From positions 1 through 35,048 of the IMG/VR virus record IMGVR_UViG_3300035701_001642: a stretch of 35,048 nt of DNA. One strand, written 5' to 3'. A program made the translations under genes and the position numbers. Source of the stretch: a virus. A model generated the notes under the pieces. That model did no database searches and had not been told where the DNA came from. It worked only from the letters and a program-made list of their open reading frames with translations. Of this stretch, positions 7,592 to 15,959 are shown piece after piece. How positions within the stretch are numbered: the stretch's first letter is position 1; every line of letters begins with the position of its first letter.

Positions 7592-8582
7592 CATTCCCCA
7601 GAGTTATACGGCCGCGGCTAATTTCCCACTGAAGCTCTTTGTCCATGAGGAAGTCATTCGGTCTACTAAGAATGGATTCATTCCCCCGATCCATGTTCAG
7701 CTCTGTCCTACAAACAGGTGCAACAGGAACTGTTCCTATTGTTCTTGTTCAGCTCGGGATAAGACATTGGAGTTGTCGTTCCAGAGGATCTGCCAGATCA
7801 TGGATGTCTTCCGGGTTCTTGGTTGCCGTGCTGTGACAATCACAGGTGGGGGAGAACCCCTTCTGCATCCAGATATCCAAAAGATCATTCCGTATATTGC
7901 CAAATACTTAGGTATTGAGGTTGGACTTGTGACCAATGGGATGCTTTTGAACAAGTTCTCTCCTCAGTTGTGGGACAATGTTCTGTGGTGTCGAATAAGC
8001 AATGATGACTCGAGACCACTCACCCAAGAGTATATCAAGGTTCTCGAGGAAGGGTTGGAGATGAGTCCTCGGGTGGACTGGGCGTTTAGCCATGTTGTCT
8101 CAAAAGAACCGAACATGGATGTGATCTCTGACGTGGTGGAATTTGCCAATAGGCACAATTTCACCCATATCCGTCTGGTCTCAGATCTTTTGGATTTAGA
8201 GCATGTTCGTCCAATGTTGGAGATTAAGGAGGAGCTCAGGAAACGAGGAGTAGATGACAAACTAGTTGTTTATCAGGAAAGAAAGAATTATGAAATAGGG
8301 ACTTCAAAGTGTCTTATCAGTCTCCTAAAGCCGACTGTAGGAGCTGATGGGAATTTGTACCCCTGCTGCGGGATACAGTACGCTTCCCCAAATCCTACTC
8401 GTGATTTCAAAGACGAAGAAGGAAGAATGGTTATGGGGAAAGCTACCCCAGCGGAGATTGGAGAGATCTGGAGAGCTTGCCATCCTTTCGATGGATCAGT
8501 CTGTGCAGTCTGTTACTATGGCGAGTACAATAGATCGTTGGCACTCATGCTGAAAAAGATTCAGCATCCAAACCACGTGTGA
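7581..8582 (+). CDS. Radical SAM protein with SPASM-like C-terminus
   Basis: This 333-residue protein contains the radical SAM cluster motif CNRNCSYC (Cys47, Cys51, Cys54; CX3CX2C) after a QLCPTN strand, then TITGGGEPLLHPD, the GGE motif that binds the SAM amino group. The C-terminal region has further cysteines (LYPCCGIQY and SVCAVCYYG) that could hold an auxiliary iron-sulfur cluster as in SPASM or twitch domains. It would cleave SAM to a 5'-deoxyadenosyl radical and act on an unknown substrate: a sugar, peptide or nucleotide. GTG start at 7581 inside the methyltransferase gene. It closes the modification island. Confidence 0.88.
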   Translation: METDIPQSYTAAANFPLKLFVHEEVIRSTKNGFIPPIHVQLCPTNRCNRNCSYCSCSARDKTLELSFQRICQIMDVFRVLGCRAVTITGGGEPLLHPDIQKIIPYIAKYLGIEVGLVTNGMLLNKFSPQLWDNVLWCRISNDDSRPLTQEYIKVLEEGLEMSPRVDWAFSHVVSKEPNMDVISDVVEFANRHNFTHIRLVSDLLDLEHVRPMLEIKEELRKRGVDDKLVVYQERKNYEIGTSKCLISLLKPTVGADGNLYPCCGIQYASPNPTRDFKDEEGRMVMGKATPAEIGEIWRACHPFDGSVCAVCYYGEYNRSLALMLKKIQHPNHV

Positions 8583-8592
8583 TGGAGGACTT

Positions 8593-8988
8593 ATGGCTGT
8601 CATAGTAAGGGTTGATTCTAAGTCAGAATGGGAGGGGGGAACTGGAGGTTGGGTAAGAACTCAAAATGTGAACACCGATTTTGAGACTTATCCGGACTGG
8701 TATTGGATGATTCCTTATACTATATCTTATGTGGAGTATTCCAAGACTTATTCGAGTAATGCAATCTTATCAAGATTAGCCTGGAATGCCGTGAAGTCTA
8801 TGAACGGGTTTCAAGAATTTGGATACCTGTTTATATGTGTAGATGGTGTATGGTATCCTACGGAGCCAGTAGACCCGAGATATGGATGGGAATATCTTGT
8901 GGAAGGTAAGGAAGTAGACCTCGTTGCTCTTCCCCCGGGGAAACAAATAAAAGTTCGTCTTTATCTTGGTGGGTGGGAGTCCTCATAG
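8593..8988 (+). CDS. Hypothetical protein, possibly virion-associated
   Basis: This 131-residue protein is rich in Trp, Tyr and Gly with beta-like segments (WYWMIPYTISYVEY, YLFICVDGVWYP, QIKVRLYLGGWES). It has no recognisable domain. GGAGGACTT precedes the ATG. It directly precedes two large tail genes, and its Tyr/Trp-rich beta character suits a structural or carbohydrate-facing protein. The assignment to the virion is inference from position only. Confidence 0.6.
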   Translation: MAVIVRVDSKSEWEGGTGGWVRTQNVNTDFETYPDWYWMIPYTISYVEYSKTYSSNAILSRLAWNAVKSMNGFQEFGYLFICVDGVWYPTEPVDPRYGWEYLVEGKEVDLVALPPGKQIKVRLYLGGWESS

Positions 8989-8999
8989 GAGTCAACTAA

Positions 9000-11450
9000 A
9001 TGTCAATCGGATTTGAATGGTTTCAGTTAGAGGGAGAGGAGCCTCCTCCTTCGGCACCGACTCCTGTTCCTAACGAGGTCAGGATCAGTGATTCTACGAC
9101 CCTACTGTGTCTTGGGGGGAGATTCTTCAACTACCTCAAGGGTTGGCTCGTGGATGGGAACATCTATGATAAGTCCTTGAAGGCAGTCCCTTATACGAAC
9201 AGCTACGTAAAGTTCCCTGGGCAGGCCTTCACGACCTCTGGGAATCCATCCGCAGGAACTGATTTGATCATTCATCATAGAAACTTGGACTACAGTACTA
9301 CGTATGGTGTGACTGTTGGTGCTGATGGGGAGTTCTCATTCCACTTGAAGCTTGGCTTGGGTGAGAATCGGATATGGGTTACTACAGCGGATGAACAGAT
9401 TGTTTCTAACGTTCTAATCTACAATGCGTACTACATTCACTTCTTCCTTTGTCTTTACTCATTGGAATTTGCGTTGTTCAGGAAGTACTATGTCCAGATG
9501 AGACAGAACGTGAGTCTGAGAGATTACGTCTTCGGGGATGTACCTTATCCCGATCTTCCATCAGATGAAGATTATTACACAACAGAGCAAAAGGCATTGG
9601 TCTCCAACTTCGCGCGGATGCTTTATCTTCCGACGATTCCTCAGATGACACGTGAGGAGTTTGCCAGTGCGATCCGATCCGTGTTCAGCGCGTTCGAGAT
9701 TTCTCCAATGAAGGAAGCGGTAGACTTGGTCTCCATCGCCCTGACCGGGAACGCCGCTGTGGTGTTTGAGTACTTCAAGTCTCACACATTTGAGCTTGAT
9801 GAAGAACATGATGTTAAAACGATATACCATGACTTTTCATGGAAGCTAGTAGCGGGGACTACATATCCAACGGTTTCCCCCGGGGGATCGTTCTGTTGGG
9901 GGGATAACTGGTTTAGGCTCTACAATGAGAAGAAGTTTTTGGTTCATGGGAACAAGGCTTTGAGCGATATCGGGGGAATCCCCCCTGTAGGCAGTGTCTG
10001 GGTCTACGTCGATGGAGAGGTGAGTGGAAGTTCTCTTGTCATGAAGTATGCTACGGATCAGCCTTTCCCATTTGCTAATTACTACAATGAGTCTTTCACT
10101 CCAGACCAGGTCCTTGTGGATGCTGATGGTTCTGTAACTGGATTAGCCGGGGGACTGTATGTTAAGACTAAGTACCTTCCTGTCCAGTTTGATTACGGAC
10201 AAGACTTGGCCGATGTAGATCCTGATCGGACTGTGGATCTCACCCGGGCTGTAGTTCTTTCTGGACAATCAATCATCTCTTTGAACTTGATCAACATGCC
10301 CGTTAACACTATCCGGTTTTATTACTACTATAACTACGAATTTGTAGTCTTGGGCCGGGTCTTCTATACGCAGGATGAGGGGTTCTTTCTCATTACTGAC
10401 ATTAGGAGGTGCAGCAGGATCTCTGACAAGATAGAAGAAGGGATGGTAACTGCGAACAGCAGTGATTCAACTTACCTGGTTGATACCGTAAAGGCATGGA
10501 CTCGGGACCAACACCTGATGGACAGAGTGATTTTCACTTCAGGGGGAAACAAAGGTGAGGGTCGAGTCATTGTCACAAATGATACTACACGAATAGATAT
10601 TCATCCTGTTGACATATTCCATTCCCCGTTTCCTTTCAATCCCCAGATCGGTGATCAGTACGACATCTTGTCGAGGGATTTCAATGGGGCTTTCTATTTG
10701 AGCACGCGAGGGCATCAACATTTGTTTGAAGTGTATCTGAATGATTTGAATCTCAACAAGGTGCTCTTACGGAAAGTAACACGCCAAGTCCTTAGGGACC
10801 TTATTAGTTTAGTGATCCCCGCCTATAAGCAAGGATACATCTTCTTCAAGCGTAGACTAGATGCAGTGGTGGAGGTCTTCTCGGTGGACGTTATTGTCCA
10901 TGGGCAAGTCAGGAACATATCTTCTAATTCTTCTGGAAAGTTGATTATAAAGTCCGCTTGGTCAACTCTTCCCTCCGGGAGTGACGGATTCGGGATCTCC
11001 TATGGGGGAATATCCTACGACTCAGACAGGGGAACGGTTTCTCCCGGGGGCATTGGGACTAATTGGATCATTGATAATTCTAAGAGCTATGGTTCTGACC
11101 AATGGGTCCCAGGGGTTATCATTGCAAATGGGACAGAGAGAAGGTTAGTTCTTTCTAATACCGATAGGAGAATCACGGTTTGGCCCAATTGGAGCATTGT
11201 CCCAACGACGTATGAATTGATGTCCATTGAGGACTATGGAAAAGTTCTTTCCTCAGGAACGGATTACATCAATTGTGTAAAGTGGAATACTGATCCTGAG
11301 GAATGGGGCACTAACATATTCATGAGCTTACCGGAAGGTCCCGGGTACTACGTTGATTTCGAGTACTACGATAAGACTTATCGGCCAGACAGACCTCTGG
11401 CCCAAGAAGAAACTTTTAGACAATCACTGTTTACAGAAAGGATTAGTTAA
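9000..11450 (+). CDS. Large tail/baseplate-type structural protein
   Basis: This 816-residue protein is rich in aromatic beta segments and has no enzyme motif. Two internal segments, near residues 482-556 and 678-741, share a pattern: an Asp-x2-Lys-x-Trp or Ser-x-Ser-Tyr turn, then hydrophobic strands separated by Gly/Asn turns, an R-x-hydrophobic-x-(T/S)-N core and a closing (P/T)x3-Y-(D/E) strand. A related segment occurs in the tailspike. Such modules are common in phage tail and fibre proteins. The N-terminus is Pro/Glu-rich (EGEEPPPSAPTPVPNE), as in linkers. TAGGAG precedes the ATG, and the tailspike gene follows directly after the stop. A tail or adsorption role is inferred from size, composition and neighbour. 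Confidence 0.65.
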   Translation: MSIGFEWFQLEGEEPPPSAPTPVPNEVRISDSTTLLCLGGRFFNYLKGWLVDGNIYDKSLKAVPYTNSYVKFPGQAFTTSGNPSAGTDLIIHHRNLDYSTTYGVTVGADGEFSFHLKLGLGENRIWVTTADEQIVSNVLIYNAYYIHFFLCLYSLEFALFRKYYVQMRQNVSLRDYVFGDVPYPDLPSDEDYYTTEQKALVSNFARMLYLPTIPQMTREEFASAIRSVFSAFEISPMKEAVDLVSIALTGNAAVVFEYFKSHTFELDEEHDVKTIYHDFSWKLVAGTTYPTVSPGGSFCWGDNWFRLYNEKKFLVHGNKALSDIGGIPPVGSVWVYVDGEVSGSSLVMKYATDQPFPFANYYNESFTPDQVLVDADGSVTGLAGGLYVKTKYLPVQFDYGQDLADVDPDRTVDLTRAVVLSGQSIISLNLINMPVNTIRFYYYYNYEFVVLGRVFYTQDEGFFLITDIRRCSRISDKIEEGMVTANSSDSTYLVDTVKAWTRDQHLMDRVIFTSGGNKGEGRVIVTNDTTRIDIHPVDIFHSPFPFNPQIGDQYDILSRDFNGAFYLSTRGHQHLFEVYLNDLNLNKVLLRKVTRQVLRDLISLVIPAYKQGYIFFKRRLDAVVEVFSVDVIVHGQVRNISSNSSGKLIIKSAWSTLPSGSDGFGISYGGISYDSDRGTVSPGGIGTNWIIDNSKSYGSDQWVPGVIIANGTERRLVLSNTDRRITVWPNWSIVPTTYELMSIEDYGKVLSSGTDYINCVKWNTDPEEWGTNIFMSLPEGPGYYVDFEYYDKTYRPDRPLAQEETFRQSLFTERIS

Positions 11451-14400
11451 ATGGGTAACGATATCCCTAAGGGGACAATCTACAACGAACGTTTTGATGC
11501 GACTCAAGATGATCTTCAAAACTCGGAGGATCGGAGAATCATAGAGGATCATCTCAGGACTTCAGAAGTCCACGTCGGAGGAATCATTCCCCGCCAGGAT
11601 GTTACGAAAGGGGGAGTTGATCTCACGGCACTGGAGAGTAGTCGAGCTGGTGTGGTGAGTGATCGAGTCAGTGATCTTCCCTTTCGTGTTACGGCTACGG
11701 ATGTAGGAAGTGATTGGAAGATACGGGTGTACAATGGACTTGCGTTCGATCACAAGGGGAGAATGATCCATCTTTACAATTCTGCGGGCTATGTGGATTT
11801 TACTATTCCCGGAGCCTATGGAGGTTATTATCTCTGTGCTCACGCATGGACTTTTGATGCCACTCAACGTTCTCATCCCGTGACAGGTGAACTCGGTTAC
11901 ACTCGTTTGAATTACAAGAATGACGATTCCGCTAGAGCATTGGAGATCATAACTTCGGTTGGAGCTGGTGATGATCCTCCTCCTTCCTTGACTCCCGGTT
12001 ATGTTTTTTATCTCTGTTCCAAGGTCCCGGGAAATGGAGATATTGTAATTGGACGCATTCAAAGCATTTCCGGTGGTGGGGATGTTAAGATGTATGGAGA
12101 ATTTGATGAATCGGGTATTGCGGTATCCGGAGATGATGCGAAGGGTGAAGTCTTGGTCCGGAGTGCTAGGAGGGATTCCCGATCCGCAAAATCTAAATTT
12201 CACGATGCGTTTCCTTCTCCCTTTTCAACTTATGATACGGGAGATCCCGGATTTGTTCAAAGGATCTCAGGGACGTTGACTACGGTAGATCCAGCGGGAC
12301 TGTATGTGGAGGATAACACAAAGACTTTCACATCATCATTGGTTGGGTACACGATCATTGTAACTACTCCAACTAAGATCAGACAGCGAAGGAGAATTTC
12401 AGGTGCTTCAGGAATAAGACTCTACCTGGAAATTGTTGCTCCTTTTCCGGCTTGGGTTACCCCCCCTGTGGCTAATGAGAGTACTTACCAAATCCAACGT
12501 GAAGTAATCCCGGGTGTTTCAGCGGGAGTTGATGCAGAGAGGTTCATGGCTTGCCAAGGGACGCATTACGCAGGGAGGACTGTTAGAAATCCTTTGGCTT
12601 TGGCTGCTAGGGACATAGGAGCTGCTGAGTCTTCAGAACTCCCCGATGCTCTTTATGATGCCATATACCCCAGCACGGCTTATCCGGAGGGACATCTCCA
12701 AGATGCCATAGATGCTCTTTCTGGGGGTTCTACTATGGCGACGATATTCATTAAGAACGGTGAATGGGAAATGAGTTCTACTATAAATCTCATGCCCAAT
12801 ATTCGTCTATTTGGAGCAAGCAGAGAAGGTGCTATTCTTACTAGCGGAACGGTTCATACTGTAACTGTAGACACTACCGTGTCTGCTGTCAATCCTTCGG
12901 AGTTGTCCAATTTAACCATCAAGAATACTTGCTCTACAGCTAAACGTTGTTTGACTGCGGTGGATGCTGAGGGTTTGTATCTTGATGGATTAAATGTTAT
13001 TGGAGGAGAAACTACTGGTTCGCATGGTTTTTACTTTGAAGATTGTAAGAATATCTTCATCGAAGATTGTTATTTTGAAGGAGAGCCTTCTAACAGCTTT
13101 GCTATCTTTATTCAACAGGATTCTGTTTCAATTCATCCTACTGAATTTCAAATTGATAGCTGCTTTATAGCATGGAACAGTGTGGATGGAACAGATCCGC
13201 TTAATAGCGGTGGAGGAATCAAGATCACTACCAGTGCTACTTCTTCTTTCGGGCTTGTTCAACCCCACATTGTTAACTGTTCCATCTGGGGATTCGTTGG
13301 AGACGTAGGAAATTATCGAGGGTCGGGAGTATTATTGGATGGTGGAGCATATTTTGTTGGTCTCTCGGTGATCATTCAAAATTGTCAGATAAGACGGTAT
13401 AAGATGTGTGTCACAACTCTCCGTGCTGCCATCTTATACGCTTTTGGTTCTGATCTTACTGATTGCAAGTATGGATTCTACTTCGGTGATTACACGATGA
13501 CCTCTCCCTCTAAGGAATGGGGAGCAGGGGGAGCTGTTATTACTTCTTGTGTAGTCATTTCCAACATTTTGACAAGTGGTTGGGGTGCTGCTATATCGAT
13601 ACGTGGAGGAGTGGCCGGTCTAACGCAGAGATATAAATTTAACAATAGTTATTTTGAAGCTTATGGAGATTTCGGAGGGGGAGCTCAGAATAGTGCAGTA
13701 TATATTGCGTTGCATGATGCCGATACTACTGGTAGTGCAGTTTCTCCTAAGGACTTGGGGTTAATAGTTGCTGATTGGATCGGTTGTACCCTTTATGCGA
13801 TCGACGTAAACGACGATGCTAATTGGGATGGAGTCCATATTGTAAATTGTTCGACGTATACGAACAATCCTATGTGTGTTTCTCTTCGCAACTGCATTTA
13901 CAGTAGCAATTCGCAGAGAATGTTTAGGGTTATCAATTGGGCTAACGACAAGTCTAAGATTCTGTATTTCGACATGATGAGTGGGGCGATTTGGAATGGA
14001 GTTGGACAGGATACGAGTACTATCTTCTGCATGTTGACTAAGTATGTTCCAGGACCTCCGCTTGTTCCAAATAACTCTCCAATAGTTGCTCATTTTTGGA
14101 ATCTGGTTATCTGGAACAATAGTGGAAATAATAGCAGCCATCTCTGTATTGAACAACAGCCCCAAGGAACTACTCCGGGACAGTACTTCTTAGGTTCTGT
14201 AGAGGCTGACCTGTGTTCTGTCTGTGGTTGGGTAAGAGATGGGACTGGAGCTTCTGCGAAATGGCTTGGCCCATGGGACCCTGTTTATGTTAGGATGATA
14301 AACTGTTCCAATGGTTCGTATGTTATGGGATATCAAGGATTGTTGTACCCTGTTGAGGCATCGTGGGGACAGACATACGATAATATGTTTCAATGTTGCG

Positions 14401-14648
14401 GGATATTAAAGATACCAACAGGAGAGAATCACGGCCATATTGAACATCTTCCATATTACGATGTAGATAGTTATGTTGTTGTCGCATGCATAGCAGCTGT
14501 TCCTGCCGGAGAAACCATTGCTGCCGTACTAAGAGTAAGCCCACATGATCCTGGAGACCAGGAGACTCTTATCAATTTGAATACGACTGCAGCAGGAAAT
14601 GTTTATGTAAATTGGATAGCATGGGGTGTTCATTACAGGGCCACATAA
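11451..14648 (+). CDS. Tailspike protein with right-handed beta-helix
   Basis: This 1065-residue protein begins with a baseplate/fibre-type head (NDIPKGTIYNERFDATQDDL). A beta module at about residues 273-346 resembles those of the preceding protein. From about residue 397 it reads ALYDAIYPSTAYPEGHLQDA then TIFIKNGEWEMSSTINL, the usual entrance of a pectate-lyase-like right-handed beta-helix. Rungs follow with repeated patterns such as SNLTIKN, KNIFIEDCYF and PHIVNCSIW, to about residue 900, then a C-terminal domain. It probably binds and may degrade the host surface polysaccharide; catalytic residues cannot be assigned by eye. Translation restarts one base after the previous stop, so the two proteins are coupled. 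Confidence 0.85.
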   Translation: MGNDIPKGTIYNERFDATQDDLQNSEDRRIIEDHLRTSEVHVGGIIPRQDVTKGGVDLTALESSRAGVVSDRVSDLPFRVTATDVGSDWKIRVYNGLAFDHKGRMIHLYNSAGYVDFTIPGAYGGYYLCAHAWTFDATQRSHPVTGELGYTRLNYKNDDSARALEIITSVGAGDDPPPSLTPGYVFYLCSKVPGNGDIVIGRIQSISGGGDVKMYGEFDESGIAVSGDDAKGEVLVRSARRDSRSAKSKFHDAFPSPFSTYDTGDPGFVQRISGTLTTVDPAGLYVEDNTKTFTSSLVGYTIIVTTPTKIRQRRRISGASGIRLYLEIVAPFPAWVTPPVANESTYQIQREVIPGVSAGVDAERFMACQGTHYAGRTVRNPLALAARDIGAAESSELPDALYDAIYPSTAYPEGHLQDAIDALSGGSTMATIFIKNGEWEMSSTINLMPNIRLFGASREGAILTSGTVHTVTVDTTVSAVNPSELSNLTIKNTCSTAKRCLTAVDAEGLYLDGLNVIGGETTGSHGFYFEDCKNIFIEDCYFEGEPSNSFAIFIQQDSVSIHPTEFQIDSCFIAWNSVDGTDPLNSGGGIKITTSATSSFGLVQPHIVNCSIWGFVGDVGNYRGSGVLLDGGAYFVGLSVIIQNCQIRRYKMCVTTLRAAILYAFGSDLTDCKYGFYFGDYTMTSPSKEWGAGGAVITSCVVISNILTSGWGAAISIRGGVAGLTQRYKFNNSYFEAYGDFGGGAQNSAVYIALHDADTTGSAVSPKDLGLIVADWIGCTLYAIDVNDDANWDGVHIVNCSTYTNNPMCVSLRNCIYSSNSQRMFRVINWANDKSKILYFDMMSGAIWNGVGQDTSTIFCMLTKYVPGPPLVPNNSPIVAHFWNLVIWNNSGNNSSHLCIEQQPQGTTPGQYFLGSVEADLCSVCGWVRDGTGASAKWLGPWDPVYVRMINCSNGSYVMGYQGLLYPVEASWGQTYDNMFQCCGILKIPTGENHGHIEHLPYYDVDSYVVVACIAAVPAGETIAAVLRVSPHDPGDQETLINLNTTAAGNVYVNWIAWGVHYRAT

Positions 14649-14666
14649 AACAAAGGAGAATTAAAA

Positions 14667-14903
14667 ATGTCAAAAACGTGTAATAGCTTTACGACAGTTG
14701 ATAGCAATAGCGATACTGCTATTGATGCCCTGGTTTCGGCCTATGGTGCGGGATCTGTAACTGAGATGGTTAAGATGTTGTTGGCAAGGGCAGTTCTGTC
14801 TTACCAACTTGCGCAAAATCGCACTACCTCGGAGTCTACACTGTCCTCTGCCAACTCGGCTACTCAAGCTGCAGTTAACACTACCTTTGGGACCTCCGTC
14901 TAA
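14667..14903 (+). CDS. Hypothetical small protein
   Basis: This 78-residue protein has a strong ribosome site (ACAAAGGAGAATTAAAAATG). It is rich in Ser, Thr and Ala with one predicted helix (SVTEMVKMLLARAVLSYQLA) and a Ser/Thr/Asn-rich tail. There is no transmembrane run long enough for a holin. It follows the tailspike with 18 bases between and could be a tailspike-associated or virion protein, but nothing shows this directly. Confidence 0.65.
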   Translation: MSKTCNSFTTVDSNSDTAIDALVSAYGAGSVTEMVKMLLARAVLSYQLAQNRTTSESTLSSANSATQAAVNTTFGTSV

Positions 14904-14923
14904 GCCATAGGGAGAAGTCTCCA

Positions 14924-15199
14924 ATGCTCGATTACATAGGCGAAACTAAGCGTGTCCTCTCTTTGCCGGTCACAGACATCAGGAAGGAGATGTGTGACTT
15001 CAAGAAGTTCTTGGGAAATTCAAACCCAATTCCTCAGAGAGATCTGTCCAAGTTGAAGGGTCTTATTCTCCATTGTACCGATGATTCAGATGTGGTGAAC
15101 AAGGATGATGTCTGGAGGGTGGACCAGTCAATGCATCACTTGGGATTTCGCTATAACTTAACGGATTTGTTTCTGACTTTTCGTCAATTCGTGATATAA
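14924..15199 (+). CDS. Hypothetical protein, faintly amidase-like
   Basis: This 91-residue protein includes KGLILHCTDDSDVV and SMHHLGFRYNL. The first part resembles the HC(S/T)A zinc-ligand strand of amidase_2 / T7-lysozyme-type N-acetylmuramoyl-L-alanine amidases, and the second sits where those enzymes have a GYHF strand, but the His there is Arg-Tyr-Asn and the rest of the domain is missing. It is therefore either a truncated amidase relic or an unrelated protein with chance similarity. The stop codon TAA lies inside the -10 hexamer of the promoter for the next gene. No confident function. Confidence 0.55.
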   Translation: MLDYIGETKRVLSLPVTDIRKEMCDFKKFLGNSNPIPQRDLSKLKGLILHCTDDSDVVNKDDVWRVDQSMHHLGFRYNLTDLFLTFRQFVI

Positions 15200-15200
15200 T
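15173..15200 (+). promoter_or_regulatory. Sigma70-type promoter for the exported protein gene
   Basis: CTGACT at 15173-15178 is a partial match to TTGACA (4 of 6). A 16-base spacer leads to a perfect TATAAT at 15195-15200, preceded by TTCGTGA. Bases 15182-15202 are nearly identical to the promoter at 29444-29471 (shared CGTCAATTCGTG). The gene start follows 31 bases downstream with an AAAAGGAGGAACA site. Confidence 0.72.
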
Positions 15201-15230
15201 ATAATAGGAAACAAACGAAAAGGAGGAACA

Positions 15231-15959
15231 ATGTTTAGAGTAGTGTTCATCTTATTTTTTGCGCTCATCGGGGTTTGTCAAGCGCAGCAGTGGACCGAGA
15301 TGGTATTCAATGGGGGTTTCGATGACAGTAGAGGGTCTTACTATGGATGGCGGGTAACCCATAGACAAACCTCTAGCAGTCAGGACTATGTTACTCCCCC
15401 CCGGAGTGCTGTTATCAATCCCGATTCTGGAGTGGTTTGGCAGGAGCCTCCCGAGTTAGGTTGGCCATCTCTAACTGGTCCTGGGACATTCAGGTTGAAC
15501 ATTGGCTATTCGCACAAGTTTCCAGTTCCCGGATGTAGTCTATATGTTATCTTCGAGGTCGTTGATTCCCGGAACAGAGCGTACATCAGAACTGAAATAG
15601 CTAATGCTGTGGATTTGAATGATCAGACGAATTGGACATATAAGGACACGATTTTCTCTTTCCAATTGTCTGACACGGAGTCTATTAGTCGCAACTTGGT
15701 TCATGCTTATCCTCGAGTTGTCATCCGGGGCTGGAGATGGTATTACAGCATTAAGTTCGATGGTGTCAGCGTAGGGTATCAGTGGGTCCCTACAGGTGTG
15801 GAACAAGAAGAACCTGCCCGACGGCTTCCTACGGCCTTTCTCCGGCCTCTAGGGACCTATAATATCCTGGGCCAAAGGGTGGAACATCTACGTCCTGGCC
15901 AGGTAGGGTTTGTCGTAAGGAACGACGGTTCTGTGAAGAAGATCTTGAATTTACGGTAA
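15231..15959 (+). CDS. Exported jelly-roll-like protein with a T9SS-type sorting tail
   Basis: This 242-residue protein starts with a typical Sec signal peptide (MFRVVFILFFALIGVCQA) with likely cleavage after Ala. The mature part (NGGFDDSRGSYYGWRV onward) reads like a carbohydrate-binding jelly-roll of the CBM4/9 type. The last ~46 residues contain GTYNILGQRVEHLRPG, then a strand, then SVKKILNLR. This closely follows the YDxLGRRV...G...KKxxxxR pattern of C-terminal sorting domains of type IX secretion cargo, here in a short form. It has its own promoter and strong ribosome site. I infer a protein displayed on the host surface during infection, perhaps binding glycan or blocking other phages. 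The signal peptide is clear; the sorting-domain call is moderate. Confidence 0.72.
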   Translation: MFRVVFILFFALIGVCQAQQWTEMVFNGGFDDSRGSYYGWRVTHRQTSSSQDYVTPPRSAVINPDSGVVWQEPPELGWPSLTGPGTFRLNIGYSHKFPVPGCSLYVIFEVVDSRNRAYIRTEIANAVDLNDQTNWTYKDTIFSFQLSDTESISRNLVHAYPRVVIRGWRWYYSIKFDGVSVGYQWVPTGVEQEEPARRLPTAFLRPLGTYNILGQRVEHLRPGQVGFVVRNDGSVKKILNLR

